64,000 nucleotides of DNA from JACCTU01 sp963848525 (GCA_963848525.1 CAWKDZ010000002.1:1-64000); one strand, 5' to 3'; shown: positions 8,215 through 18,137, counted from the stretch's first letter. Notes: a model not told the origin generated them from the sequence alone. Numbers and translations: made by a program.

Positions 8215-9561
8215 ATGACAAATAGCTCGGCAGACGGCTCGGACGCGGCTCTCGTCCGCGGCGCGCTCGACGTCCTGCGCCGAAATTCGATCGGTGGAGC
8301 GACCTCGCCCTCGCGACAGCTCTACCCGCACCAGTGGAGCTGGGACTCGGCGTGCATCGCGATCGGCTACGCGCGCTCCGACCAGGAGCGCGCCGAGACC
8401 GAGCTCCGGTCGCTGTTCGCGGGTCAGTGGCGCAACGGCCTGCTTCCGCACATCGTGTTCACCGAAGGGGCCCGCTACTTTCCCGGGCCCGAGTTCTGGC
8501 AGACCGAGCGGTCGACCGACGCGCCGGCGCGGCCGCGCACGTCGGGGATCGTGCAGCCGGCCGTCCACGGCACCGCCCTCTGGGAGGTCTTCCGCCACAC
8601 AGCCGACCGCGACCGCGCGGACGCCTTCGCCCGCGAGCTCCTGCCGAAGCTCGTCGCCTGGCACGAGTACCTGTACCGTGAGCGAACGCGCGACGGCGGT
8701 GCGCTGGTCGAGGTCTGGCATCCGTGGGAGACCGGGATGGACAACTCTCCGCTCTGGGACGACGCACTAGCGCGGATCGAGTTCGCGCCGGGCGACGTGC
8801 CTGAGTACACGCGGGTCGACGTCCAGATCGCAGTGGCGGAGGAGCGGCCGACCGACGGCGAGTACGACCGGTATGCGTACCTCGTCGGGCTGTTCCGCGA
8901 CCTCGAGTACGACCCCGGACGGATCCGCGAGCAGACGCCGTTCGCGATCCGGCCCGTGCTCTTCAACGCGCTCCTCGTCCAGTCGAACCGCGACCTGGCC
9001 GAGCTCGCGCGGACGCTCGGCGCCGACGCCGGTCCGCTCGACGACTGGGCCGAGCAGACCGCCGCCGAGCTCGAGGAGCTCTGGGACGACGCCACCGGCG
9101 TCTACCGCGACTTCGACGTCCGCGCGGGCGAGCCGCTGGCGTCCTGGTGCGCTGCGGGGCTCGCCCCGCTCTACGCGCAGATCCCGACGCCCGAGCGTGC
9201 TGCACGGATGCTCGAGACAGTCGCCGACGCGGGCGTCGCCGTCGGCTCGGACGGCTGGGCGGCGACGAGCCTGCCGCCGGCGGACCCTCGCTTCGAGCCC
9301 ACGCTGTACTGGCGGGGCCCGGTCTGGCCGATCCTGAACTGGGTCCTCCAGCGCGGGCTTGCGCGCTACGGCTTCGACCCACTCGCCGAGCAGGTCCGCA
9401 CCACCCTCGTCTCGCTCGCGCGCGACGGCGGCTTCTGGGAGCACTACGACCCGACCACCCGCAACGGCCATGGAGGCGAGCAGTTCGCGTGGACCGCGGC
9501 GCTCGTGCTCGACCTCGTCGGCTCATCGTCCAACAACGGCCCCCCTGCCGCACGGAACTGA
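8215..9561 (+). CDS. GH63-like glycoside hydrolase (mannosylglycerate hydrolase-like)
   Basis: A 448-residue (alpha/alpha)6-barrel enzyme. Motifs YPHQWSWDSACIAIG near residue 40, HPWETGMDNSPLWD near 170, YWRGPVWPILNW near 365 and FWEHYDP near 400 match the GH63/GH37-type barrel. There an Asp in the G-M-D-N-S segment and the Glu of W-E-H-Y-D-P act as acid and base. Closest known relatives by layout are mannosylglycerate hydrolases (Thermus, Rubrobacter), which split the osmolyte into mannose and glycerate. There is no signal peptide, so it acts on an imported substrate. The ATG at 8215 follows GAGGG closely. It is the first gene after the regulator, and a paralogue lies at 13707. Confidence 0.78.
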   Translation: MTNSSADGSDAALVRGALDVLRRNSIGGATSPSRQLYPHQWSWDSACIAIGYARSDQERAETELRSLFAGQWRNGLLPHIVFTEGARYFPGPEFWQTERSTDAPARPRTSGIVQPAVHGTALWEVFRHTADRDRADAFARELLPKLVAWHEYLYRERTRDGGALVEVWHPWETGMDNSPLWDDALARIEFAPGDVPEYTRVDVQIAVAEERPTDGEYDRYAYLVGLFRDLEYDPGRIREQTPFAIRPVLFNALLVQSNRDLAELARTLGADAGPLDDWAEQTAAELEELWDDATGVYRDFDVRAGEPLASWCAAGLAPLYAQIPTPERAARMLETVADAGVAVGSDGWAATSLPPADPRFEPTLYWRGPVWPILNWVLQRGLARYGFDPLAEQVRTTLVSLARDGGFWEHYDPTTRNGHGGEQFAWTAALVLDLVGSSSNNGPPAARN

Positions 9562-9572
9562 AAGGAGATCCC

Positions 9573-10886
9573 GTGCCCCTTAGACGCACCTATCTCATCG
9601 CCGCCGGGCTCGTCGCGATCGTCGTCGCGGCCGGACCCGCAGCGGCGAAGCCGGACGCCGGCAAGACCCACGAAATGGTCTTCTTCTCGACCCAGCTCAC
9701 GCCCGTTGCCGAGGCCGAGCAGGTCCGGAACGTCATGCTGCGGAACTTCCGCGCGCACCGCGTGCAATTCGTCCCCGCAGCGAGCGACCGGATCTTCGAA
9801 GACCGCATCTTCGCGGAGCAGCAGGCAGGCCGCGGCACGATCGACTCCCTCGGCGCACTCCACGGCAGCTTCGTCACGCTGCGCGCGCGGAACTCGCTCG
9901 CGCCCCTCAACGACGTGGCCCGGCAGCTCACGAGGGCCGGGATCCCGAGGAGCTTCATGAACCTCGGCAAGCTCGGGACGCGGACGCAGTACTACATCCC
10001 GTGGATGCAGGCGACCTACGTTCTGGTCGCGAACACGCGGGCGCTTTCGGCGCTTCCGCGCGGTGTGGACCGCAACCGGCTCACGTACGGCCAGTTCCTC
10101 CAGTGGGCGCGGAACATCCGCCAGCGCTTCGGTGTCGGCCGCGTCGGGTTCCCGGCCAGCGACCAGGGGCTCTTCCACCGCTGGCTCCAGGGCTACTTCG
10201 TGCCCTCCTTCACCGGGCGCAACGTCACGAGGTGGAACAGCGCCTCGGCGGTCGCGGGCTGGCGGTACCTGAAGCAGCTGTGGCCGCTCGTCCACCCGCA
10301 GTCGCTGACGTACGGCTTCATGCAGGACCCGCTGCTGAACGGCGAGGTCATGCTCGCGTGGGAGCACGTCGCTCGCACGCGCAACGCACTGCTCCAGCGG
10401 CCGCAGGACTTCGTCGTGATGCCGGCACCGGCGGGGCCGAGGGGCCGCGCGTACATGCCGGTGCTCGCGGGCATGGCGGTCCCGCGGACCGCGCCGAACC
10501 CGGCGGCCGGCAAGGCGCTGATCCGACACATGCTCTCGGTCAGCACGCAGGCCCAGACGCTCGGCTCGGTCGGCTTCTATCCGGTCATCACCGCGAGGCT
10601 GTCGCAGCGGCTCGGGCCGGGGCTGCTCAAGCAGGCGACGGCCGTGAAGCGGACGCAGAACGCGCGGGACGCGCTGCCGTCGCTGCTTCCGATCGGCCTG
10701 GGAGCCGAAGGCGGGAACTTCAACACCGCCTACCGCAACGCGTTCCGGCGGATCGTGATCAACAACGAGAACATCCAGACGGTTCTGCGTGAGGAGGGCC
10801 AGAGGCTCCAGGGGATCTTCGACCGCACGTCCGCGCCCTGCTGGGCTCCGGATCCGCCGAGCCGTGGAGCGTGCCGCGTCGGGTAG
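9573..10886 (+). CDS. Sugar ABC transporter, extracellular solute-binding protein
   Basis: A 437-residue protein starting at GTG 9573 behind AAAGGAGA. It has an N-terminal basic stretch, a hydrophobic core and an AAA-type signal peptidase I site near residue 26. The body has the features of family-1 sugar-binding proteins: IDSLGALHGSFV, YYIPWMQATYVLVANT, and QDPLLNGEVMLAWEHVAR in the hinge. No lipobox cysteine is present, which is unusual for a monoderm bacterium because such proteins are generally lipid-anchored. It is followed directly by two permeases and an ATPase. Confidence 0.85.
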   Translation: MPLRRTYLIAAGLVAIVVAAGPAAAKPDAGKTHEMVFFSTQLTPVAEAEQVRNVMLRNFRAHRVQFVPAASDRIFEDRIFAEQQAGRGTIDSLGALHGSFVTLRARNSLAPLNDVARQLTRAGIPRSFMNLGKLGTRTQYYIPWMQATYVLVANTRALSALPRGVDRNRLTYGQFLQWARNIRQRFGVGRVGFPASDQGLFHRWLQGYFVPSFTGRNVTRWNSASAVAGWRYLKQLWPLVHPQSLTYGFMQDPLLNGEVMLAWEHVARTRNALLQRPQDFVVMPAPAGPRGRAYMPVLAGMAVPRTAPNPAAGKALIRHMLSVSTQAQTLGSVGFYPVITARLSQRLGPGLLKQATAVKRTQNARDALPSLLPIGLGAEGGNFNTAYRNAFRRIVINNENIQTVLREEGQRLQGIFDRTSAPCWAPDPPSRGACRVG

Positions 10887-10909
10887 GCAACTGAGGTAGC
10901 GCGGAGCCT

Positions 10910-11803
10910 ATGGCCGTCACGGTCGCCGAACGGCCGACGCTCGCGCAGCGCATGCGGCGTTGGGAGGGCCTGCCGTACTGGCTGGTCCTCCCGACGCTCG
11001 GGTTCCTCGCGCTGTTCTTCGCGTGGCCGATGGTGCAGTCGTTCGAGCTCGCCTTCCGCGACGAGGGACGCTGGACGCTCGACCACATCCGGACGATGAG
11101 GAACGACCTCCGCTTCGCGGAGGCGTTCTGGTTCACGTTGCTCCTGATCGCCGTGATCATCCCCGTGCAGTTCCTGCTCGCGCTGGGCATGGCGCTGATC
11201 GTGAACGCGAAGCTCCGGCTACGCGGGCTCTTCCTCTACATCTTCCTGCTGCCTCTCGCGATCTCCGACCTCGCTGCCGGGATCGTCTGGTCGGCGATCT
11301 TCACCGAGACGGGCTACCTGAACACGGTGCTGACGCGTCTCGGCGTGATCGATATCCCGTACATCTGGCTCAACCCGCTCCACAAGAACCAGCTCTTGCT
11401 CGCGATCGTGGTCGCGGAGATCTGGCGTTCGACGGCGTTCATCATGATCATCCTCGTCGCCGGCCTTCAGGGCATCCCGCGCGACTACGGCGAGGCGGCG
11501 GAGGTCTTCGGCGCGAGCTTCTTCCAGCGCGTTCGGCACGTGACCCTGCCGATGCTCAAGCCCTCCCTCCAGGTCGCGCTGCTGCTCCGGATCATCCTCG
11601 CGTTCGAGGTCTTCGCGACGGTGATCGCGATCACCGGCGCGAGTACGACCGTGCTCGCCGCCGAGGCGTGGCGGTGGCAGGAGACGAACCAGAACGCCAA
11701 CGTCGCGGCCGCGTACGCGTCGCTGATCCTCGTGCTGTCGCTGGTGTCCGCCGCGATCGTGATCCGTCTGCTCAGGACGCCGAAGGAGCAGCAGTTGCGA
11801 TGA
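10910..11803 (+). CDS. Sugar ABC transporter permease (MalF/UgpA-like)
   Basis: A 297-residue membrane protein with six predicted helices (first near residues 27-47, last near 265-285). The EAA loop that docks on the ATPase is visible as GEAAEVFGASFFQRVRHVTL, followed by PMLKPSL. It belongs to the binding-protein-dependent permease family for oligosaccharides. Its stop overlaps the next permease start (ATGA). With the partner permease at 11800 it forms the membrane channel of the importer. Confidence 0.9.
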   Translation: MAVTVAERPTLAQRMRRWEGLPYWLVLPTLGFLALFFAWPMVQSFELAFRDEGRWTLDHIRTMRNDLRFAEAFWFTLLLIAVIIPVQFLLALGMALIVNAKLRLRGLFLYIFLLPLAISDLAAGIVWSAIFTETGYLNTVLTRLGVIDIPYIWLNPLHKNQLLLAIVVAEIWRSTAFIMIILVAGLQGIPRDYGEAAEVFGASFFQRVRHVTLPMLKPSLQVALLLRIILAFEVFATVIAITGASTTVLAAEAWRWQETNQNANVAAAYASLILVLSLVSAAIVIRLLRTPKEQQLR

Positions 11804-12609
11804 TGAGCAAAGCGACTTCGGTCGGGCTCCACGCGGCGGCGATCCTGATCTCGCTGTGGGTGCTCGTCCCCATCTACTTCATCACGGTCGCCGCGTTCTC
11901 GACGCAGGACGCCGTCTACGAGTACCCGAAGCAACTCCTGCCGCGCGACGTCTCGGTCGAGACGATGCGCTTCTTCCTCGAGTCGGAAGGTGTGCTCGGA
12001 TCGTTCGGGCGGAGCGTCATGGTCGCCGCGCTGACGCTCGTGTTCTCGCTCGGGATCGGGACGCCTGCCGGGTACGCCCTGGCCCGTTTTGCGTTCCGCG
12101 GCGGCGACACGTTCCGCCTCGGGATCGTGAGCACGCGCGCGTTCCCGATCGTGATCCTCTCGATCCCGCTCGCGGTGATGTTCCTGCGCTGGGGAATCGA
12201 CGACTCTGTGCTGGGACTCGCGCTCGCGCACACGGCGCTGGCGCTTCCCTTCGCCGTCCTCGTGACGTCGAGTGTCTTCGCCGGCATCTCCGTGGAGATG
12301 GAAGAGGCGGCGATGACGCTCGGTTGCAGCAGGCTGTCCGCGTTCCGCCGGATCGCGCTGCCGCTGGCGCTGCCCGGGCTCGCGGCGGCGGCGATCTTCG
12401 TCTTCCTGATCTCCTGGAACGAGGTCTTCGCGGCGTCGATCCTGACGCTCCGGAATCCGACCCTGCCCGCGCAGGTGCTCGCCGTGCTCGAGCAGTCGCC
12501 GCTCCCGTTCCGGTTCGCGGGCGGCTTCTTCATGCTCGCGCCCTCGCTGATCGTGATCTTCGTGATCCGTCGCTACCTGTTCAACATGTGGGGGAGGGTG
12601 ATCCGTTAG
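11800..12609 (+). CDS. Sugar ABC transporter permease (MalG/UgpE-like)
   Basis: A 269-residue membrane protein with about six helices. The EAA motif reads EEAAMTLGCSRLSAFRRIAL, followed by PLALPG, the usual second-permease form. The N-terminus is typical: one helix, then the periplasmic PKQLLP segment found in carbohydrate permeases. The ATG overlaps the previous stop, indicating translational coupling. An alternative ATG lies one codon later. Confidence 0.9.
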   Translation: MMSKATSVGLHAAAILISLWVLVPIYFITVAAFSTQDAVYEYPKQLLPRDVSVETMRFFLESEGVLGSFGRSVMVAALTLVFSLGIGTPAGYALARFAFRGGDTFRLGIVSTRAFPIVILSIPLAVMFLRWGIDDSVLGLALAHTALALPFAVLVTSSVFAGISVEMEEAAMTLGCSRLSAFRRIALPLALPGLAAAAIFVFLISWNEVFAASILTLRNPTLPAQVLAVLEQSPLPFRFAGGFFMLAPSLIVIFVIRRYLFNMWGRVIR

Positions 12610-12612
12610 CCA

Positions 12613-13710
12613 ATGAGCGACGTCAGCTTCAAGAACGTCCGCAAGACCTTCGGGAAGGTCGCCGCGGTCGACGACGTCGACCTCGACGTGACCGACGGCG
12701 AGTTCGTCGTCCTGCTCGGCCCCTCGGGGTGCGGGAAGACGACGCTGCTCCGCTGCCTCGCAGGGCTCGAGAAGGTCGACAGCGGCCGGGTGCTGATCGG
12801 TGGGCGCGACGCCACCGACCTGCCGCCGCGCCGGCGCCGGATCTCGATGGTCTTCCAGAGCTACGCGGTGTTCCCGCACATGCGGGTCTTCGACAACATC
12901 GCTTTCGGCCTGCGCATGCAGAAGGAGCGCAAGGCGGCGATCGCCGAGCGCGTGCAGTCGTCGGCCGAGCTGCTGCACATCGAGGAGCTCCTCGAGCGCT
13001 ATCCGGCCCAGCTGTCCGGCGGCCAGCGCCAGCGCGTCGCGGTCGCACGTGCGATCGCGACGAAGTCGGATGTCCTCTTGATGGACGAGCCGCTCTCGAA
13101 CCTCGACGCGCTGCTTCGGCTCGAGATGCGCGCAGAGCTGAAGGCGCTCCTGCGCCAGCTCGAGGCGACGACGATCTACGTCACGCACGACCAGGTGGAG
13201 GCGCTGAGCATGGGCGACCGGATCGCCGTGATGAAGGCGGGTCGCATCGTGCAGGTCGACTCGCCGCTCGCGGTCTACGACGACCCGGCCGACACGTACG
13301 TCGGCGGCTTCATCGGCACGCCGCCGATGAACTTCCTCGAGGCGAGCGTGGAGGGCGGCCGCGTGAGCCTGAGCGGCGGGACGTTCCCGCTCCCGGACGG
13401 GTCGCGTGAGCTCGAGCAGCGCCCGCTGCTGCTCGGGATCCGCGCAGAGGCGATCACGGTCGAGGACGAGCCGCGCGAAGACTCGATCCGCGCGACCGTG
13501 ATCGTGCTCGAGCCGCTGGGCTCGCACAACCTGCTCACGGTCAAGAGCGGCGAGGACATGCTGAAGATCGCGACGCCGCCGCACGTGTTCCGGCCGGTCG
13601 ACTCCGAGGTCTGGCTGCGCATCGAGCCGGAACGCATTCGCTGGATGGATCGCGAGACCGGCGACGCGATCGCGCCCGCCGGGAAGCAGGTCGCGGCCGC
13701 CCCGGCATGA
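12613..13710 (+). CDS. Sugar ABC transporter ATP-binding protein (MalK/UgpC/MsmK-like)
   Basis: A 365-residue ATPase. Walker A is GPSGCGKTTLLR near residues 36-47, the Q-loop is MVFQSYAVFPHM, the signature is LSGGQRQRVAVARA, Walker B is VLLMDEPLSNLDA, and the switch histidine is in YVTHDQVEA. The C-terminal 120 residues form the MalK-type OB/TOBE regulatory domain. It completes an importer with the two permeases and the binding protein, so this operon does not depend on a shared MsmK. Its stop overlaps the next glycosidase start (ATGA). Confidence 0.93.
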   Translation: MSDVSFKNVRKTFGKVAAVDDVDLDVTDGEFVVLLGPSGCGKTTLLRCLAGLEKVDSGRVLIGGRDATDLPPRRRRISMVFQSYAVFPHMRVFDNIAFGLRMQKERKAAIAERVQSSAELLHIEELLERYPAQLSGGQRQRVAVARAIATKSDVLLMDEPLSNLDALLRLEMRAELKALLRQLEATTIYVTHDQVEALSMGDRIAVMKAGRIVQVDSPLAVYDDPADTYVGGFIGTPPMNFLEASVEGGRVSLSGGTFPLPDGSRELEQRPLLLGIRAEAITVEDEPREDSIRATVIVLEPLGSHNLLTVKSGEDMLKIATPPHVFRPVDSEVWLRIEPERIRWMDRETGDAIAPAGKQVAAAPA

Positions 13711-14891
13711 CCGGGCTCGCCGAGCGCGCGCTCGCCGTCCTGCGCGCCAACGACTCCGGCGACTTCTTCCGGCCGGGCGCGCTCTACCCGTTCCAGTGGA
13801 ACTGGGACTCGGCGTTGATCGCGCTCGGGCTCGCGCGCGTCGATCCCGGGCGCGCGCGCAAGGAGGTGCGATCGCTCCTGCGTGGGCAGTGGGCCGACGG
13901 GATGGTGCCGCACGTCGTCTACCACGCCCCGGCGCCGGACTACTCGCCCGGCCCGGAGCTCTGGGGCTGCGCGAGTGCCGCGGGCGTCCCGACGAGCGGG
14001 ATCACGCAGCCGCCGGTGCTCGCGACGGCGGTGCGCGCGCTGCACGAGGCCGCGCCCGACCCCGAGTTCCTCGCGGAGGTCGTGCCGGCGCTCGAACGCT
14101 GGCATCGTTGGCTCCACGCCGAGCGTCGGGTGGACGGGCTCGTCGCGATCGTGCACCCGTGGGAGGCGGCCGACGACTCGCCGCGCTTCGACGAGGCGCT
14201 GCAGCGGCTCGCCGTCGACGGCTCCGCGCCGGTGCGGACCGACAAGCGCGAGCTCGCGGGCGACGAGCGGCCGACGGACGCGGACTACCGGCGCTACCTC
14301 GCGCTCGTCGAGTGGCTGCGCGCGCGCGAGTACCGGCCGTCGCTCGACGAGGCGCCGTTCGTCTACCTCGACCTCACGTTCAACGCGATCTTCGCGGTCG
14401 CCGAGGAGGATCTCGCCGCGCTCTGGGACGAGCTCGGCGGCGACGGCGCGCGCGCAGGCGCCGCCGCGACCGAGCTCCGAGCCGCGCTGGCCGGGCGCTC
14501 CGACGGGTACGAGACGATCGACTCGCTGCTCCCGCTGTACGCGGGCGCGGCGGACGCTCGGCGGCTCTACGACGAGGCGCTCTGGTCCCCGGAGCGCTTC
14601 GGTCCGTCTGCGGACGCGCCGTGGGCCGTGACGTCGACGTCGAAGTCGAGCGCCGCGTTCGACCCGCGCCGGTACTGGCGGGGCCCCGTCTGGGTCAACG
14701 TCAACTGGTTCCTCGTGCGCGGCCTCGAGCGCTCCGGGCTCGTCGCGGAGGCGGACGAACTGCGGCGGATGACGCTCGAGCTCGTCGAGCGCTCGGGCTT
14801 CGCCGAGTACTACGACCCGCGGACCGGCGAGCCGCTCGGCAGCCGCTCGTTCTCGTGGAGCGCCGCGCTGACGCTCGACCTGCTCCCGTGA
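13707..14891 (+). CDS. Second GH63-like glycosidase, paralogue of the 8215 enzyme
   Basis: A 394-residue (alpha/alpha)6-barrel protein. It has the same landmarks as the enzyme at 8215 (YPFQWNWDSALIALG, YWRGPVWVNVNWF, FAEYYDPRTGE), but the acid-loop motif reads HPWEAADDSPRFDEAL instead of HPWETGMDNSPLWD. That change could mean altered specificity or a different acid residue. It also has the EYYDP glutamate. It has no signal peptide and is coupled by ATGA to the ATPase and by GTGA to the ManA-like gene. It probably cleaves a related glycoside after import. Confidence 0.75.
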   Translation: MTGLAERALAVLRANDSGDFFRPGALYPFQWNWDSALIALGLARVDPGRARKEVRSLLRGQWADGMVPHVVYHAPAPDYSPGPELWGCASAAGVPTSGITQPPVLATAVRALHEAAPDPEFLAEVVPALERWHRWLHAERRVDGLVAIVHPWEAADDSPRFDEALQRLAVDGSAPVRTDKRELAGDERPTDADYRRYLALVEWLRAREYRPSLDEAPFVYLDLTFNAIFAVAEEDLAALWDELGGDGARAGAAATELRAALAGRSDGYETIDSLLPLYAGAADARRLYDEALWSPERFGPSADAPWAVTSTSKSSAAFDPRRYWRGPVWVNVNWFLVRGLERSGLVAEADELRRMTLELVERSGFAEYYDPRTGEPLGSRSFSWSAALTLDLLP

Positions 14892-16440
14892 GCTACGACC
14901 CGCTCCCGACCTATCCGGTCGTCGGCGGCGAGGTACGAGGAGGGCTGGCCCGACCCCCCGCGCGAGCTCGTCGTCGCGATCGACGGCCCGCCGGCCGTGC
15001 CCTGGGACGAGCTTCCGTTCGAGGGGCTCGACCTGCGCGGCTCGTACGCGCCCTGGGACGAGGTGGTTCGGCGCACGGCCGCGTTCGAGATCGCCGGCGA
15101 TCCCGTCTTCGGCCGCCTGTTCGAGGGGGAGCTGCGCGAGTTCTTCGACGCGTTGCCGGCGGGCGGCTCGCGGATCGTCTACGGCCCCGGCGCCGCGCTC
15201 GTGCCGCACGACGTCCTCTGGTACGCCGACGTCCCGAAGCGGCAGGCGCTCGCGTCGCGTTCGCCGAACCTCGGTCAGCGCGACGGGCCCGGCAGCGAGC
15301 AGCGCCTGCTCTTCGTCGACTGGCCGGTGCTCGACCGGCACAAGCGGCGGCTCCTGCCGTCGATCGACCGCTACCTCGACCTCGGCGACGCCGCGCGTCC
15401 ACGCTCGCTCTCGGGCGACTGCGCTGCGCAGCTCGCTGCAAGCGCTCGCGCGCCGGCCGTTCCGCGTGCGGCCGACGTTCCTGCCGGGCCCGTGGGGCGG
15501 TCGCTGGCTGCTCGACGAGCTCGGCGTCGGCGAGAACGCGCCGAACCTCGCCTGGTCGTACGAGCTGATCACGCCCGAGAGCTCCGTGCTGCTCGACGGC
15601 CTCGAGGTCGGTTTCGAGCTGCTGCTCGCGGCCGGCGGCCGCGACCTGCTCGGGCCCGCTGCTCACGACCGCTTCGGCAGCTCGTTCCCGATCCGCTTCG
15701 ACTACCTCGACACGCTCGGCGGCGGGCACCTTTCGATCCAGTGCCATCCCACCGACGCGTACGCGCGCGAGGTCTTCGGACTGCCGTACACACAGCACGA
15801 GAGCTACTACGTGATGAAGACCGTGCCGGGCGCGACGGTCTTCCACGGGCTCCGCCCGGGCGCGGACGTCGCTGCGTTCCGCGCCGACGCCGAGGCCGCG
15901 GCGGAGCGCGGGGAGCGCTTCGACCCCGAGCGCTACCTGGAGGCGCACGCGTCCGAGCCGCACCAGCTCTACCTGATCCCGGGCGGAACGCCGCACGCGA
16001 GCGGCGCCGGCAACGTCGTCCTCGAGATCAGCGCGACTCCGTACCTCTACACGCTGCGCTTCTACGACTGGCTCCGGCGCGATCTCGGCGGCGAGCTGCG
16101 TCCGGTGCACCTCGACCACGCCTTCGCGAACCTCGACGGGCGGCGCCCGTCCGGCCCTGAGCCCGAGCCGTCGGTGGTGCGCACCGGCGACGGGTGGGAG
16201 GAGCTCGCGCTCGGCAGCGACCCGGCGATCTTCTTCGCCGTCCACCGGCTCGAGTTCGAGCGCGAGCTCGAGGACGACACGCGCGGCCGGTTTCACGTGC
16301 TCAACCTCGTCGAGGGGGAGAAGATCGACGTCGACGGGCACCCACTCGCGTACGGTGAGACGCTCGTCGTTCCCGCGGCAGTCGGGCGCCACGTGCTCCG
16401 CGGCGGTCCGGCCAAGGTCGTGAAGGCGTTCGTCCCGTGA
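14888..16440 (+). CDS. Class I mannose-6-phosphate isomerase-like protein, two +1 frame breaks
   Basis: The product is readable only across three frames. The start MSYDPLPTYPVVGGE shifts by one base at about 14933 into YEEGWPDPPRELVVAIDGP, then again at about 15420 into LARRPFRVRPTFLPGPWGG. About 516 residues result. The C-terminal two thirds is a cupin-type ManA: GGHLSIQCHPTDAYA, YYVMKTVPGA, HQLYLIPGGTPHASG and EISATPYLYTLRFYDW, with the usual His/Glu metal ligands. The N-terminal part resembles a kinase-like domain seen in long ManA homologues. It probably converts mannose-6-phosphate to fructose-6-phosphate in this locus. Start GTG overlaps the previous stop. Confidence 0.72.
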
Positions 16441-17238
16441 CGGTCGCGGCGGTCGAGCTCGGCGGCTCGCACGTCGCCGCGGGCCGCGTCGACCTCGACA
16501 CCGGCACCGTCGCGCAACAGCGGCGCGCGCTCGACTCGAGTGCGTCCCGGGACGAGCTGGTCGAGCGAATCCGCGAAGTCGCCGTCGCTGCCGCCGGGGG
16601 CGTGGAGCGGCTCGGTGTCGCAGCGCCGGGACCGTTCGACTACGAGTCCGGCGTGGCCCGGATGACCCACAAGCTGCCGGCGCTGTTCGGCGTCGACCTC
16701 CGCCGAGAGCTCGCCGACGTGCTCCGCCTCGAGCCCGGCGCGATCCGGTTTCTCAACGACGCCGACGCGTTCCTGCTCGGCGAGTGGTTGACCGGTGCGG
16801 CGCGCGGCGCCGAGCGCGTGCTCGGAATCACGCTCGGGACCGGGTTGGGCTCTGCCTTCCTCGTGCGCGGCCGGCTGGAGCCGGCGCCGGACCTCTACCG
16901 CCTCGCGTTTCGTGGCCGTCCCGTCGAGGAGGCGATCTCGGCGCGGGGCGATCTCCGCTGCGTACGACGGGAACGTTCGAGTCGCCGAGATCGCCGCGCG
17001 AGCGCGGGGCGGCGACGGCCGCGCACTCGCTGCGTTCCAGCGCCTCGGCGACGACCTCGGCGAGTTCCTCGTTCCGCACCTCGATCGGCTCGCCGCCGAC
17101 CGCCTCGTCGTCGGCGGGGCGATCGCAGGAGCGTGGGACCTCTTCGAGGCAGCGCTGCACACGCGCGTCGCCGCCGCCGTGCCCGCCGGCAACGCCGAGG
17201 ACGCCGCGCTCGTCGGCGCCGCACACTACGCCGCATGA
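16437..17238 (+). CDS. ROK family sugar kinase, one +1 frame break
   Basis: About 266 residues when the frame is stepped forward one base at about 16941. The N-terminal half is VAAVELGGSHVAAGRVDLDTG (phosphate-1 loop), LGVAAPGPFDYESG, FLNDADAFLLGE and GITLGTGLGSAF. The C-terminal half in the next frame reads AISAAYDGNVRVAEIAARA through LVVGGAIAGAWDLF, matching ROK kinases. The usual Cys-rich zinc motif is not obvious. In context it is probably a manno- or glucokinase feeding the ManA-like enzyme. The start overlaps the ManA-like stop (GTGA) and the stop overlaps the next start (ATGA). Confidence 0.72.
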
Positions 17239-18137
17239 CGCTGCACCCGCTCCTCCAAGCGTTGCGGGACGAACGGGCCGCCGCCGGTCGGCGACCACCG
17301 CACGAGCTCGGTATCGCCGCGGCGCGGGCTCCGGACCCGCTGGCGCTCGCCGATCCGCCCGAGCCGGTGGCGCGGCGCGAGGAGGTCGACGCCGGCGGCG
17401 TTCCGCTGCGGATCGTCTGGGGGACCGAGCAGCCGGACGCGCCGGTGCTCGTCTACTGCTTCGGCGGCGGCTGGGTCACCGGCGGTCTCGACGCCGTCGA
17501 GCCGAGCTGCCGCCGCCTCGCGAACGCGGCGCAGTGTGCGGTGGCCATGGTGAGCTATCGGCTCGCGCCGGAGCACCCGTTTCCGGCAGCGCTCGACGAC
17601 TGCTTCGCGGCGACGCGCTGGGTGACCGAGCACGCCGCGCGGCTCGAGCTCGACGGGCGCCGCGTCGCGATCGGCGGCGCAAGCGCCGGCGGCAGCCTCG
17701 CGGCGCTCGTCTGCATGCGCGCGCGCGAGCTCGGGGCGCCGTCGCTGACGGCGCAGGTGCTCGTGTACCCGGTGACGGACTACCGCGCGAGCACGCCGTC
17801 GATGCGCGAGTGCAGCGACCGCTACTTCCTCGATGCGGAATCGATGGCGTGGTACTGGTCGCTGTACCTCCGCGACCGAGGCGACGAGCAGGCGGCGGCG
17901 CCGCTCCGTGCGGACGACCTTCGCAACCTCCCGCCCGCGCTCGTGCTCACGGCGGAACACGACGTGCTCCGCGACGAAGGTGAGCTCTACGGCGAACGGC
18001 TGCGCGGCGCGGGCGTCGAGGTCGAGGTCGAGCGCTACCGCGGGATGGTGCACGGCTTCTTCTCGATGAGCCGGCTGCCCGAGTCGCGCGCGGCGGTCGA
18101 GCGGGCGGCGGCGTGGCTGCGGAGGACGTGGGCGTGA
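17235..18137 (+). CDS. Alpha/beta hydrolase-3 family (HSL-like) esterase
   Basis: A 300-residue protein of the hormone-sensitive-lipase group. It has YCFGGGWVTGG as the oxyanion-hole motif (FGGG instead of HGGG), nucleophile serine in IGGASAGGSLA, and Asp in LTAEHDVLRDE with His in GMVHGFF. SYRLAPEHPFPAALDD is a family landmark. It is embedded with 4-bp overlaps in the sugar operon. It may hydrolyse an acyl or lactone ester of the imported compound, but the substrate is not determined. Confidence 0.82.
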   Translation: MTLHPLLQALRDERAAAGRRPPHELGIAAARAPDPLALADPPEPVARREEVDAGGVPLRIVWGTEQPDAPVLVYCFGGGWVTGGLDAVEPSCRRLANAAQCAVAMVSYRLAPEHPFPAALDDCFAATRWVTEHAARLELDGRRVAIGGASAGGSLAALVCMRARELGAPSLTAQVLVYPVTDYRASTPSMRECSDRYFLDAESMAWYWSLYLRDRGDEQAAAPLRADDLRNLPPALVLTAEHDVLRDEGELYGERLRGAGVEVEVERYRGMVHGFFSMSRLPESRAAVERAAAWLRRTWA

